64,000 nt of DNA, from contig NZ_FONV01000002.1 of assembly GCF_900113015.1 (NCBI RefSeq), positions 496,001 to 560,000 of the forward strand, written 5' to 3'. The DNA comes from Actinoplanes philippinensis (GTDB lineage Bacteria > Actinomycetota > Actinomycetes > Mycobacteriales > Micromonosporaceae). Position 1 is the first letter of the stretch, and every line of letters starts with the position of its first letter. Below, in pieces: positions 20,996 to 28,748 of this stretch. The notes under the pieces were generated by a model. The model saw only the letters and a list, made by a program, of their open reading frames with translations. It did not search any database and was not told the DNA's origin. A program made the translations under genes and the position numbers.

Positions 20996-21793
20996 GTGAC
21001 AGCGGGTGGCGCCCGTCGCGGGCGGCGCGACAACGGGCTCGACGCCGCCGACTTCGCGGCGGCGGGAGATGTCGATCCACGTATCGGCGAGCATCTGCTC
21101 GACGTGCTCGCGGCCGGCGGCATAGCGGCGTACCTTCAGCCGACGGCCGACCTCAACCCGGTCCTGCGGGCGACGACGCTGCCGGCGCGTCCGGTGGATC
21201 GGCTGTTCGTGGACCGTACCCATCTGGAGACCGCCAAGGAGCACCTGCAGAAGGTGACCGGCGGAGCTCCGCCCACCCCGCCGGCGCCGCCGGCGCCCAC
21301 CCCGAAGCCGCAGGCCGAGGTGGACGAGGAGTGGGCCAAGATCATCGCAGGGTTCCACACGACCGTCGACGCGGAGACGACACCGTGGCCGGCCGCCGAG
21401 GACGACCCCGGCCCGCCGCCCCCGCCGATCCGCTCGACCACCGAGGAGGGCACGCCGCACAACCGGCGGCGCACCGACCCGAAGGACGAGCCGTCGATCC
21501 TCTACGGCCTCGACACGTTCGGCGCCGATCTGCCCGCTGAGGACGACGAGGAGGAGCGGTATGTGCCGCCCCCTCCCCCGCCCCTGCCGCGCATCTCGAA
21601 ATACACGGTGGCGGCTCTGCTGGGCGTGGCGGCCGGTTTCGTGCTGTTCCTCTTCCCCGAGCTGATTCCGGTCGACCGGGATCTGGTCACCTTCTTCGGT
21701 TTCGCCGCGATCATCGCCGGGGCGGCCACGCTGGTCTGGCGGCTGCGGTCCGGCGACGACGACGACGAATTCGACGACGGCGCCGTCGTATAG
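20996..21793 (+). CDS. Hypothetical membrane protein with proline-rich acidic middle
   Basis: This 265-residue protein is not assigned to a family. The N-terminal 85 residues look globular (GLDAADFAAAGDVDPRIGEHLLDVLAAGGIAAYLQ) and may bind a partner. Residues about 88-195 are rich in Pro, Glu and Asp. Two transmembrane helices follow (about 203-222 and 230-250), ending in an acidic DDDDEFDDG tail. I chose GTG 20996 because the preceding frame is not protein-like. It lies 34 bases upstream of otsA and may be cotranscribed, although otsA also has its own -10 box. Confidence 0.65.
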   Translation: MTAGGARRGRRDNGLDAADFAAAGDVDPRIGEHLLDVLAAGGIAAYLQPTADLNPVLRATTLPARPVDRLFVDRTHLETAKEHLQKVTGGAPPTPPAPPAPTPKPQAEVDEEWAKIIAGFHTTVDAETTPWPAAEDDPGPPPPPIRSTTEEGTPHNRRRTDPKDEPSILYGLDTFGADLPAEDDEEERYVPPPPPPLPRISKYTVAALLGVAAGFVLFLFPELIPVDRDLVTFFGFAAIIAGAATLVWRLRSGDDDDEFDDGAVV

Positions 21794-21815
21794 ACAGATG
21801 TTGGTGTCTGGGCAG

Positions 21816-21821
21816 TAACCT
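21816..21821 (+). promoter_or_regulatory. -10 box of leaderless otsA transcript
   Basis: TAACCT lies 6 bases before the ATG at 21828 (3 bases before an adjacent GTG). Confidence 0.45.
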
Positions 21822-21827
21822 ACGGTG

Positions 21828-23255
21828 ATGCGTCAGAGTTCGCTCGTCGTCGTCGCCAACCGCCTGCCCCTCGATGACAGCGCCGCCCCGGACGGCGCCT
21901 GCGAGTGGCGCCGCAGCCCAGGCGGCCTGGCCAGCGCCCTGCACGCGATCCTCGAGCAGACCCCGGCCACCTGGGTCGGCTGGGCCGGTGGGGTGGGCCC
22001 GACACCACCCCTGCCCGACCTCGGCAGCCTGCGGTTACGGCCCGTGTCACTGACCGAGGAGGAGCTGCGCGGCTACTACGAGGGGTTCGCCAACTCGACC
22101 CTGTGGCCGCTCTATCACGACGCCGTGCAGCAGCCCGTCTTCGACCGCGGCTGGTGGGAGACGTACCGGTCGGTCAACCAGCGGTTCGCCGAGGCCGCCG
22201 CCGAGGTGGCCGAGCCGGGCGCCGCCGTCTGGGTGCAGGACTACCACCTCCAACTCGTCCCGCAGATGCTCCGGGAGCTGCGGCCCGACCTGCTGATCGG
22301 CTTCTTCCTGCACGTGCCGTTCCCACCGCCGGAGCTGTACATGCAGCTGCCCCGGCGGGTCGAGCTGCTGCGCGGGATGCTCGGCGCCGACCTGGTCGGC
22401 TTCCAGCGGGAGCAGGCCGCGCACAACGTGGCCCAGCTGGCCAAGAAGCTGCTCCGGGTGGCCGCCACCGACCACGCCATCACGGTGGACGGGCGGACCG
22501 TACGCGCCGGGGCGTTCCCGGTCTCCATCGACGTCGCCGAGATGCGGGCGCTGGCCACCCGCCCGGACGTGGTCACCCAGTCCCGGCAGCTGCGGCACGA
22601 CCTCGGCCAGCCGAAACGGGTGCTGCTCAGCGTCGACCGGCTCGACTGGACCAAGGGCATCGAGCACCGGCTCACGGCGTACAGCGAGTTGCTGCGGGAC
22701 GGGTTCGTGAAGGTGCGCGACACGGTGATGGTGCAGGTGGCGGTGCCCAGCCGGGAGCGGGTGGAGAGCTACCGCGGCCTGCGTGACCGGATCGAGGGCG
22801 AGGTCGGCCGGATCAACGGCGAGTACGGCCGGGTCGGCGAGCCCGCCATCCACTACCTCAACCAGCCGTTCGCGCGGGCCGAGCTGGCCGCCCTCTACCA
22901 GACCGCCGACGTCATGGTGGTGACCCCGCTGCGGGACGGGATGAACCTGGTGGCCAAGGAGTTCGTGGCGGCCCGGGAGGACGGCGCGGGCGCGCTGGTG
23001 CTCAGCGAGTTCGCCGGGGCGGCCGCCGAGCTGGAGCAGGCGTTCCTGGTGAACCCGCACGACGTGGACGGGCTCAAGGCGACCCTGCTGCAGGCCATGG
23101 AGGCGGACAGCGCCGACCTGACCGCCCGGATGACGGCCATGCGGCGGCACCTGGCCCGGCACGACATCATGGCGTGGGCGCGCGCCTACCTGACCGCGCT
23201 GGACCACACCGGCCGGCTCGCCGAGCGGCTGCCCCCGTCAGCCCGCCGGCGGTAA
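21828..23255 (+). CDS. otsA: Trehalose-6-phosphate synthase
   Basis: This 475-residue GT20 glycosyltransferase joins a nucleotide-glucose to glucose 6-phosphate in trehalose synthesis. Signature blocks are [49 protein letters not shown] and the nucleotide-sugar site [17 protein letters not shown]. The start is ATG 21828; an in-frame GTG lies directly before it. No otsB phosphatase gene is adjacent. The stop lies 18 bases inside the convergent hydrolase-like gene. Confidence 0.94.
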   Translation: MRQSSLVVVANRLPLDDSAAPDGACEWRRSPGGLASALHAILEQTPATWVGWAGGVGPTPPLPDLGSLRLRPVSLTEEELRGYYEGFANSTLWPLYHDAVQQPVFDRGWWETYRSVNQRFAEAAAEVAEPGAAVWVQDYHLQLVPQMLRELRPDLLIGFFLHVPFPPPELYMQLPRRVELLRGMLGADLVGFQREQAAHNVAQLAKKLLRVAATDHAITVDGRTVRAGAFPVSIDVAEMRALATRPDVVTQSRQLRHDLGQPKRVLLSVDRLDWTKGIEHRLTAYSELLRDGFVKVRDTVMVQVAVPSRERVESYRGLRDRIEGEVGRINGEYGRVGEPAIHYLNQPFARAELAALYQTADVMVVTPLRDGMNLVAKEFVAAREDGAGALVLSEFAGAAAELEQAFLVNPHDVDGLKATLLQAMEADSADLTARMTAMRRHLARHDIMAWARAYLTALDHTGRLAERLPPSARRR

Positions 23256-24014
23256 CTCCTTGTCCAGCCAGTCCAGGATCGCGTCGATCGGCTCGGCCCA
23301 GCTCGTCTCCAGCATCAGGTAGTGCCCCATGCCGGGGAAGAGCAGCGGCGCGCCGCCGTACCGGGCGGCCGCCCGGTCCAGGGCCTGCCGCGGCACCACC
23401 CGGTCGTCGGGGCTGCCCACCACCAGCGTGGGCGGCCCGCCGACCGGCTCCGGCAGCGTGTCCCGGGAGAACAGCTCGGCCCGCGGCCGGGCGCCGATCC
23501 GCTCCAGGTGCGCGGCCGCCTCCTCGGCCGGGAGGTCCGGCCCGAACAGCTGCCGCCCGGAGAAGGTGAGCCGCCCGCCGAACAGGGCCGGCACGGTCCC
23601 GGCCGGGTTGCTGCGCAGCGCGGCGCCCAGGGCCGCCCAGCCGTCCAGCACCGGGGCGATCAGGACCGCCGCCCGGGCCGGGTAACGGCCCAGCGCGCGG
23701 GCCACCACGCGGCTCCCGGTGCCGTGGCCGATCAGCACGGCCTGGCGCGGCAGCGACGCCGCCGTCTGCACCACGTCGTGCGCCTGGGCCCGCAGGTCGC
23801 CACCGGGACGCGGGTTGACCGCGTGGGCCGGGAAACCACGGCCCGCGGCGTGCCCGATCCAGTGCTCGGCGAACGCCCAGGCGCCGTGACCCAGGCCGGG
23901 CACGAACAGCAGCGGCGGACGGCCCCGGTCGTCGTCGGGCAGCTGGGAGACGACCTCCCGCTCGGCCGCCGGCACCGGGTCCGACCAGTCCTCGAAACGC
24001 AGCAACTCGCTCAC
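23238..24014 (-). CDS. Alpha/beta-hydrolase fold protein lacking the nucleophile Ser
   Basis: This 258-residue alpha/beta-hydrolase has an oxyanion region (LLFVPGLGHGAWAF), an acid residue loop (VVGSPDDRVV) and a His loop (FPGMGHYLM). The nucleophile elbow reads LIGHGTGSR, so the usual Ser of G-H-S-x-G is Gly. Classical esterase activity is unlikely unless a neighbouring Thr or Ser substitutes. The GTG start overlaps the monooxygenase stop as GTGA, so the two are translationally coupled, a pairing otherwise typical of oxygenase plus ester hydrolase. Confidence 0.8.
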   Translation of the reverse strand: MSELLRFEDWSDPVPAAEREVVSQLPDDDRGRPPLLFVPGLGHGAWAFAEHWIGHAAGRGFPAHAVNPRPGGDLRAQAHDVVQTAASLPRQAVLIGHGTGSRVVARALGRYPARAAVLIAPVLDGWAALGAALRSNPAGTVPALFGGRLTFSGRQLFGPDLPAEEAAAHLERIGARPRAELFSRDTLPEPVGGPPTLVVGSPDDRVVPRQALDRAAARYGGAPLLFPGMGHYLMLETSWAEPIDAILDWLDKELPPAG

Positions 24015-25330
24015 TTGCTCGACTCCATGCGGTGCAGCAGGCTCTCCACGGCCTTCAGGTACTCGACGTGGTCGACCTCGAACCAGTGCCGCTGCGTCGG
24101 CACGACCTTCCGGCGCGACCAGGACGCCAGCGGGCGCTGTGACTCCTCCTTCTGCACCTCGGCGGCCTTCTCCGGGGCGGTGGCGCGCAGCCGCAGCCAG
24201 CGGGCCACCGCGACGCTCTGCCAGTGCGCCAGCGGGAGCAGCCCGGCGTTCGGCTGGACCAGCCCGACCACGGCGAGCGTCGGGTGCTTGCGGGCGAACG
24301 CGTGCAGGTGCAGGTCGGGACGGCCGTCGGCGTCGATGTCGAGCACCTCGGGGGCGACGAAGTCGAACCGCGGGCGGTAACCGGTCGCGGTGATCACCAG
24401 CTCCGGCTCGATCCGCCGGCCGTCGGCCAGCTCCACCGACGCGCCGTCGTAGCGGGTCACGTCCGGCACCGCCTCGATCCGGCCGTGTCCTAGGTAGTGC
24501 GGCAGCAGGCCGTTGACGATCGGGTGGCTCTCCAGCGGGGCGTGGTCCGGCGCGGCGACACCCCACCGGGTCAGATCCGCGGCGGTACGGCGCAGCCGGC
24601 GATCCCGCAGCCACGCCGGGGCCCTGCGGTGGTAGACCTGGTCGGCCGGGCGGTTGCCGAGGTATTTCGGGAAGTGCCAGTAACCGCGCCGCGTCGAGTG
24701 CCACACCCGGGTCGCGTGCTGGGCCGCCTCGACCGCGATGTCGCAGCCGGTGTTGCCGCCGCCGATCACCAGCACCCGGCGGTTGCGCAGCCGGGACGGC
24801 TCCTTGTACGCGCTCGCGTGGATCACCTGGCCGGCGAAGTCGCCCGGGATCTCCGGCGTGACCGGCGCCCAGTTGTGCCCGTTGGCGATCACCACGGCGG
24901 CGTAGCGCTGCACCCGGGACGTGCCGCCGCCGGTCGACTTGATCGTCACGTCCCAGCGGCCCTCGCCGGCCGGGACGATCGACGTGACCTCCATGCCGTA
25001 CCAGATGTGCTCGCCCAGCCCGAAGTGCTTCGCGTAGCGCTCCAGATACTCGAGCATCTGACTGTGGTGCGGATAGTCGGGCCACGTGTCGGGCATCGGG
25101 AAGTCGGGGAACTCGGTGAGCGGCCGGGACGAGATCAGATGGGCGCCGGCATAGACCGGGCTGCGGTCGTGCCGCCAGTTCCACGCGCCGCCGACCGAGG
25201 TCTCACGCTCGTAGCAGTCGACCGCGAAGCCCAGCTCACGCAGGTTCTTGAGGGCGGTCAGGCCGCTGGCGCCGGCGCCGACAACGCAGACGGCGTCGCC
25301 ACGGTCTCCGAGGTCCGGGGAGTCTTGCAC
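24011..25330 (-). CDS. Flavin-containing monooxygenase (class B)
   Basis: This 439-residue FAD/NADPH enzyme has the FAD motif VVGAGASGLTALKNL, the NADPH motif VIGGGNTGCDIA and the ATGYRP motif. The family fingerprint reads FAGQVIHASAY, with Tyr in the last position as in N/S-oxidising FMOs; Baeyer-Villiger enzymes have Trp. The start is GTG 25330, which directly precedes the FAD-binding domain. It is followed by a coupled hydrolase-like gene and lies in the leftward glk operon. Substrate unknown. Confidence 0.88.
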   Translation of the reverse strand: MQDSPDLGDRGDAVCVVGAGASGLTALKNLRELGFAVDCYERETSVGGAWNWRHDRSPVYAGAHLISSRPLTEFPDFPMPDTWPDYPHHSQMLEYLERYAKHFGLGEHIWYGMEVTSIVPAGEGRWDVTIKSTGGGTSRVQRYAAVVIANGHNWAPVTPEIPGDFAGQVIHASAYKEPSRLRNRRVLVIGGGNTGCDIAVEAAQHATRVWHSTRRGYWHFPKYLGNRPADQVYHRRAPAWLRDRRLRRTAADLTRWGVAAPDHAPLESHPIVNGLLPHYLGHGRIEAVPDVTRYDGASVELADGRRIEPELVITATGYRPRFDFVAPEVLDIDADGRPDLHLHAFARKHPTLAVVGLVQPNAGLLPLAHWQSVAVARWLRLRATAPEKAAEVQKEESQRPLASWSRRKVVPTQRHWFEVDHVEYLKAVESLLHRMESSK

Positions 25331-25355
25331 CCGGCGATCCTCGCAGACGGCGAGC

Positions 25356-26033
25356 CTAGGAGGAAGGGAGCAAAAGGTCCGCGACGATCGGTAGATGATC
25401 ACTCGCGACGCGGGCCCGATCGGTCGAGATGATCTCGTAACGTTCGATGGTCACGTCGGGGCTGACGAAGAGCGCGTCGATACGCCGGCTGGGCGCGCCC
25501 GCCGGAAAGGTGGCCACGTCGTCGCCGGAGCCGGACAGCCCGTCCTCGACCGTCCGCCAGGCGCCGCCGCCCGGCCCCTCGTTGAGGTCGGCGGCCACGA
25601 TCAGCGGCCCGCTGAGCGTGTCCAGCTCCGTCTTCCAGTGCTGGGCCTGGGACGGCCGCTCGGCGGCGTCGGTGGCCAGATGCGAGCCGGAGACGGTGAA
25701 CGTGGCGCCCCGCACCGCGCCCTCGGCGAAGACGGCGCCCCGCAGGTGCCGGCCCGGGGTGAGCGGGTAGCGCATGCACCAGGTACGGCGGACCGCCACC
25801 CGCAGGCTGACCAGCAGTAGGTTGCCCAGCGACGGCAGCCCGCCGGCGGCCACCACCAGGCCGGTCTCCGAGGCCAGCGCGGCGCATTTCTGCCGCCATC
25901 GGAAGCGGCGTGGCGCCTCCTGCACGACGAGGACGTCCGGGGCCAGGTCACGGACCAGGGCGCCGAGCGCCGCACGATCGTCCCGCAACCCGTGGACGTT
26001 GTAGCTGACCACCCGCAGCGGAACCCCGGACAT
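25356..26033 (-). CDS. Endonuclease/exonuclease/phosphatase family protein
   Basis: This 225-residue EEP-fold hydrolase shows RVVSYNVHGLRDD at the N-terminus (metal Asn), VVQEAP (metal Glu), SGSHLATDA, the AADLNEGPG catalytic Asp-Asn pair and the final VASDHLPIVAD His. All active-site positions are kept. Substrates of this superfamily range from DNA to phosphoinositides, so the role cannot be fixed. It lies 11 bases after glk and 25 bases before the monooxygenase. Confidence 0.85.
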   Translation of the reverse strand: MSGVPLRVVSYNVHGLRDDRAALGALVRDLAPDVLVVQEAPRRFRWRQKCAALASETGLVVAAGGLPSLGNLLLVSLRVAVRRTWCMRYPLTPGRHLRGAVFAEGAVRGATFTVSGSHLATDAAERPSQAQHWKTELDTLSGPLIVAADLNEGPGGGAWRTVEDGLSGSGDDVATFPAGAPSRRIDALFVSPDVTIERYEIISTDRARVASDHLPIVADLLLPSS

Positions 26034-26044
26034 CCCCGGCCGCC

Positions 26045-26992
26045 TCAGCCGCGCCGGGCGAGGTCGGCCGCGCCCACCACACCGGCGGCGTTGCCCATCC
26101 GGGCGGCGTGGATCTCGGCCACCGGGAAACGGTCCCGGTTGGCGAGCTGATCGCGGTACGTCCGTTCGAGCGGCCCCATCAGCAGCGGCCCCGCGTCGAT
26201 CACACCGCCGCCGATCACCATGATCTGCGGGTCCAGGCTCTGCGCCAGGTCGGCCAGCGCCACCCCGAGCCAGTAGCCGACCTGGGCGAAGGCGTCCATC
26301 GCGACCCCGTCCCCGGACCGGGCCGCCTCGGTGATCTGCCGGCCGGTGATCGCCAGGGCGTCGCCGCCGGCCAGCTCCAGCAGTTTCCCGGCCCGCTCCG
26401 GCTCCTGCCGCGCGCCGGCCCGGCCGAACCGGACCAGGGCGTTGCCGCTCGCATACTGCTCCAGGCAGCCCAGCCGGCCGCAGCCGCACGGATGCCCGTC
26501 CGGCACCGACTGGATGTGGCCCAGCTCCGCGGCGATGCCGTTGGCGCCGCGCCACAGGTTGCCGTTGACCACGATCGCGCCGCCGATGCCGGTGCCCACG
26601 GTGATCATCACCATCGACTCGGCCTGCTTGCCGACCCCGAACCGGAACTCCGCCCAGGCCGCCACGTTGGCGTCGTTGTCCAGCACGACGGGCAGGCCGG
26701 TCGCCTTGCTCACGTAGTCGCGCAGCGGCTCGTCACGCCACGCCAGGTTCGGCGCGAACAGCACGGTCGAGCCGGTGGCGTCGATCCACGCGGCGGCGCC
26801 GATCCCGATCGCGGTCGCCTGCGGGTACTGCTCCACCAGCTCGGCGGCCACCTCGACGATCGTGTCCCGGGTGCCGGCCGGATCGTCCGCCGGCGTCGGC
26901 CGCCGGTTCGACGCGAGCACGTTGCCCAGCTCGTCGACGACACCACCGGCGACCTTGGTGCCGCCGACGTCGATTCCGATGGTCAGCGTCAC
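26045..26992 (-). CDS. glkA: Glucokinase, ROK family
   Basis: This 315-residue enzyme phosphorylates glucose to glucose 6-phosphate and in actinomycetes also serves carbon catabolite repression. The ATP motif GIDVGGTKVAGG, catalytic LDNDANVAAWAE, glucose-binding AELGHIQ and zinc motif CGCGRLGCLE are intact. That contrasts with the degenerate ROK repressor at 9.9-12.1 kb. The start is GTG. It lies in a run with SRPBCC and Cys-motif genes upstream and the EEP gene downstream, an order I recall from Streptomyces near glkA. Confidence 0.95.
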   Translation of the reverse strand: MTLTIGIDVGGTKVAGGVVDELGNVLASNRRPTPADDPAGTRDTIVEVAAELVEQYPQATAIGIGAAAWIDATGSTVLFAPNLAWRDEPLRDYVSKATGLPVVLDNDANVAAWAEFRFGVGKQAESMVMITVGTGIGGAIVVNGNLWRGANGIAAELGHIQSVPDGHPCGCGRLGCLEQYASGNALVRFGRAGARQEPERAGKLLELAGGDALAITGRQITEAARSGDGVAMDAFAQVGYWLGVALADLAQSLDPQIMVIGGGVIDAGPLLMGPLERTYRDQLANRDRFPVAEIHAARMGNAAGVVGAADLARRG

Positions 26993-27016
26993 GCTGCCCG
27001 TCCCCTCTGCAAACAG

Positions 27017-28135
27017 TTACACCGCGGCGCCGGGGCGGGCGTCGTCGCCCTGGCCCGGCTCACGGTCCTCGGACGCCGAAGCGCCCAGCTCATGATCCAC
27101 GCTACGGGGTTCGGCGGCGTCGTCTGCGGCCACCTCCGACCCGCCCCGCCGGGAATCCGGACCCGGCACCGAGCCCGGAGCCGCGGCCGATGCCGGAGCC
27201 GCGGCAGGAGCCGGAGGCGCGGCGGACGCCGAAGCCGAAGTCTCGGCCGATTCCGATGCCGGAGCCGATTCCGATGCCGGAGCCGATACCGAAGCCGAAG
27301 CCGATACCGAAGCCGAAGCCGATACCGAAGCCGATACCGAAGCCGGAGCCGATACCGAAGCCGGAGCCGATACCGAAGGCGGAGCCGATACCGATGCCGG
27401 AGCCGATGCCGAAGGCGTGGCGGACGCCGAAGCCGGAGCCGATGCCGAAGGCGTGGCGGACGCCGAAGCCGGAGCCGTCGTCGTAGCCGTGGCCATGGCC
27501 CACACGTCGCCACCTGCCCGGGAGCCGCCGTCGCCGCTCCCCCGAGATGCTCCCGCGGGCGGCCGCTGACCCCCATGGCCGGAAGTCCCGGCCGCACGGG
27601 CCTTGGCCTGCTCGACCGCCCGGGCCACCGCCTCCTCGGCCGCGGCCGCGCGGGCCCGGGCCGCCTCGGCGGCCGCACGGGCGTCGGCGGCGCTGGCCGC
27701 CGCCCAGGGATCGCCGCCGGCGTCGGGCGCGGGTGGCTCGTCGTCGACGTGGGTCGCGGCGGCCCAGGCCCGGTCCGGTGCGGCGGGCGCGGGACGGCTG
27801 CGCGGCGCCGGCGGACGGGGACGCTCGGCGGTCATCGAGGAGAAGGCGCGCATCAGCCCGGCCACCCCGCTGGCGATCTCGCCGGCGCTGGCGGCGAGCC
27901 GCTCGGCGGTCTCTGGGCTGGGGTCGCGCACCGCCGCGATCGCCTTGCAGACCGGGCAGACGCAGCACTCGGCGCTGCCGGTGGACAGGTCGTCGCGGCC
28001 GAGCACACCGATCAGGCCGGCGACCGACTCACCCAGGAGGCCGAATCCGTCCCCGGACGTGTGACCACCCGCCGAGGTCCGGGCGAGGATCGCCGCGACG
28101 AGCCGCTCGGCCTCCTCCCGAGCTGAACCGGGCAT
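27017..28135 (-). CDS. Conserved Cys-motif protein with expanded low-complexity tail
   Basis: This 372-residue protein has a short conserved N-terminal region (about 1-95) with CCVCPVCKAI, a possible metal or redox site, followed by RDPSPETAERLA. Proteins with this head occur next to glkA in other actinobacteria, function unknown. Residues about 100-190 are Ala-rich and helical. From about 215 to 300 it is an almost pure Ala/Ser/Val/Pro dipeptide repeat encoded by 6-bp DNA repeats. The tail is acidic and disordered. The reading frame is supported by the conserved head and by 23-24 base spacing to both neighbours. Confidence 0.75.
   Translation of the reverse strand: MPGSAREEAERLVAAILARTSAGGHTSGDGFGLLGESVAGLIGVLGRDDLSTGSAECCVCPVCKAIAAVRDPSPETAERLAASAGEIASGVAGLMRAFSSMTAERPRPPAPRSRPAPAAPDRAWAAATHVDDEPPAPDAGGDPWAAASAADARAAAEAARARAAAAEEAVARAVEQAKARAAGTSGHGGQRPPAGASRGSGDGGSRAGGDVWAMATATTTAPASASATPSASAPASASATPSASAPASVSAPPSVSAPASVSAPASVSASVSASASVSASASVSAPASESAPASESAETSASASAAPPAPAAAPASAAAPGSVPGPDSRRGGSEVAADDAAEPRSVDHELGASASEDREPGQGDDARPGAAV
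27247..27480. repeat. Hexanucleotide tandem repeat array ending in two perfect 36-bp copies
   Basis: From 27247 to 27396 the DNA is a run of CCGNNN hexamers (mainly CCGATA, CCGAAG, CCGGAG and CCGATG). Then come two identical 36-bp units, at 27397-27432 and 27433-27468. All units are multiples of 3, so gain or loss of copies keeps the frame and changes only tail length. Confidence 0.9.
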
Positions 28136-28158
28136 CTCCGCTCCCCTCGGCCGGCGGC

Positions 28159-28611
28159 TCAGGCCGCGGGCAGGCTCTCGACGCGGCGCTTGAGCTCCTT
28201 CAGCGCCGTATCCATGATCATTTTCTCGGCCTTGCGGCGGAACATCCCCAGCATTCCGATCGCGAGATCCACCGCAAGGGTGTACGTCACGGTGGTCTCC
28301 CCGCCGGCGGTCTCCACCAGGTCATAGGAGCCCTCCTGGGAGCGCTGCGTCTTAGACGGCTCGACCAGGCTCCACTCGATCCGGGACAGATCGTCGGCGT
28401 ACGCGTACTCCAACGTGTACTCGTCGATCAGCACCGTCGCGTCGATCTGGAACCGCACCTGCGCGGCGTAACCGTCCTCGTACTCCTCGAGGACCTCCAC
28501 CCGCTTTATCGACTCCGCCCACTCCGGATAGCGCGCGAAGTCGCAGATCACCGCCGCGACCCGGGCCAGGGGCGCATGGACCTGAATCGACTGTGTCGAG
28601 GTGTCCGCCAT
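28159..28611 (-). CDS. SRPBCC / polyketide cyclase-like protein
   Basis: This 150-residue START/SRPBCC-fold protein has the conserved start (TSTQSIQVHAPLARVAAVICDFARYPEWAES) and a C-terminal helix (FRRKAEKMIMDTALKELKRRV). Such proteins bind hydrophobic ligands; ligand unknown. ATG 28611 is preceded at 7 bases by TAGCCT. It is probably the first gene of the leftward six-gene glk run. Confidence 0.85.
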   Translation of the reverse strand: MADTSTQSIQVHAPLARVAAVICDFARYPEWAESIKRVEVLEEYEDGYAAQVRFQIDATVLIDEYTLEYAYADDLSRIEWSLVEPSKTQRSQEGSYDLVETAGGETTVTYTLAVDLAIGMLGMFRRKAEKMIMDTALKELKRRVESLPAA

Positions 28612-28618
28612 GACCGCG

Positions 28619-28624
28619 AGGCTA
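28619..28624 (-). promoter_or_regulatory. -10 box of the leftward SRPBCC-glk operon
   Basis: Minus strand TAGCCT, 7 bases before ATG 28611, with no Shine-Dalgarno. It faces the divergent sensor-kinase promoter. Confidence 0.5.
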
Positions 28625-28735
28625 CCCGCCGGGCACGACGGATCGCGCGGCCGGGGCGGCGCCCGCACGGGGTCCGTCGCACACGTGACACCCGGCCGGG
28701 CAGCGCACCGACGAGCCGATGTCGGTCCCTCCCGC

Positions 28736-28741
28736 TACCAT
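28736..28741 (+). promoter_or_regulatory. -10 box of leaderless sensor-kinase transcript
   Basis: TACCAT lies 7 bases before GTG 28749. It argues against the in-frame ATG at 28719, which would lie upstream of this box. Confidence 0.45.
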
Positions 28742-28748
28742 CCGTCAC

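Noticed and set aside
24015..25184. Long N-terminal extension of the hydrolase-like gene
   Set aside because: It lies in another frame of the flavin monooxygenase gene; Arg/Pro-rich and not protein-like. The GTG at 24014 gives the normal family length.
27102..27968. Minus-strand frame with FGIGSG repeats and plus-strand frame with PEPIPKP repeats
   Set aside because: Both are alternative readings of the hexamer array. Only the Ala/Ser/Val frame joins the conserved Cys-motif head and has operon spacing.
23238..28611. The leftward six-gene run as a biosynthetic gene cluster
   Set aside because: Glucokinase, SRPBCC and EEP genes match a conserved housekeeping neighbourhood, and no assembly-line or tailoring core enzyme is present besides one FMO.
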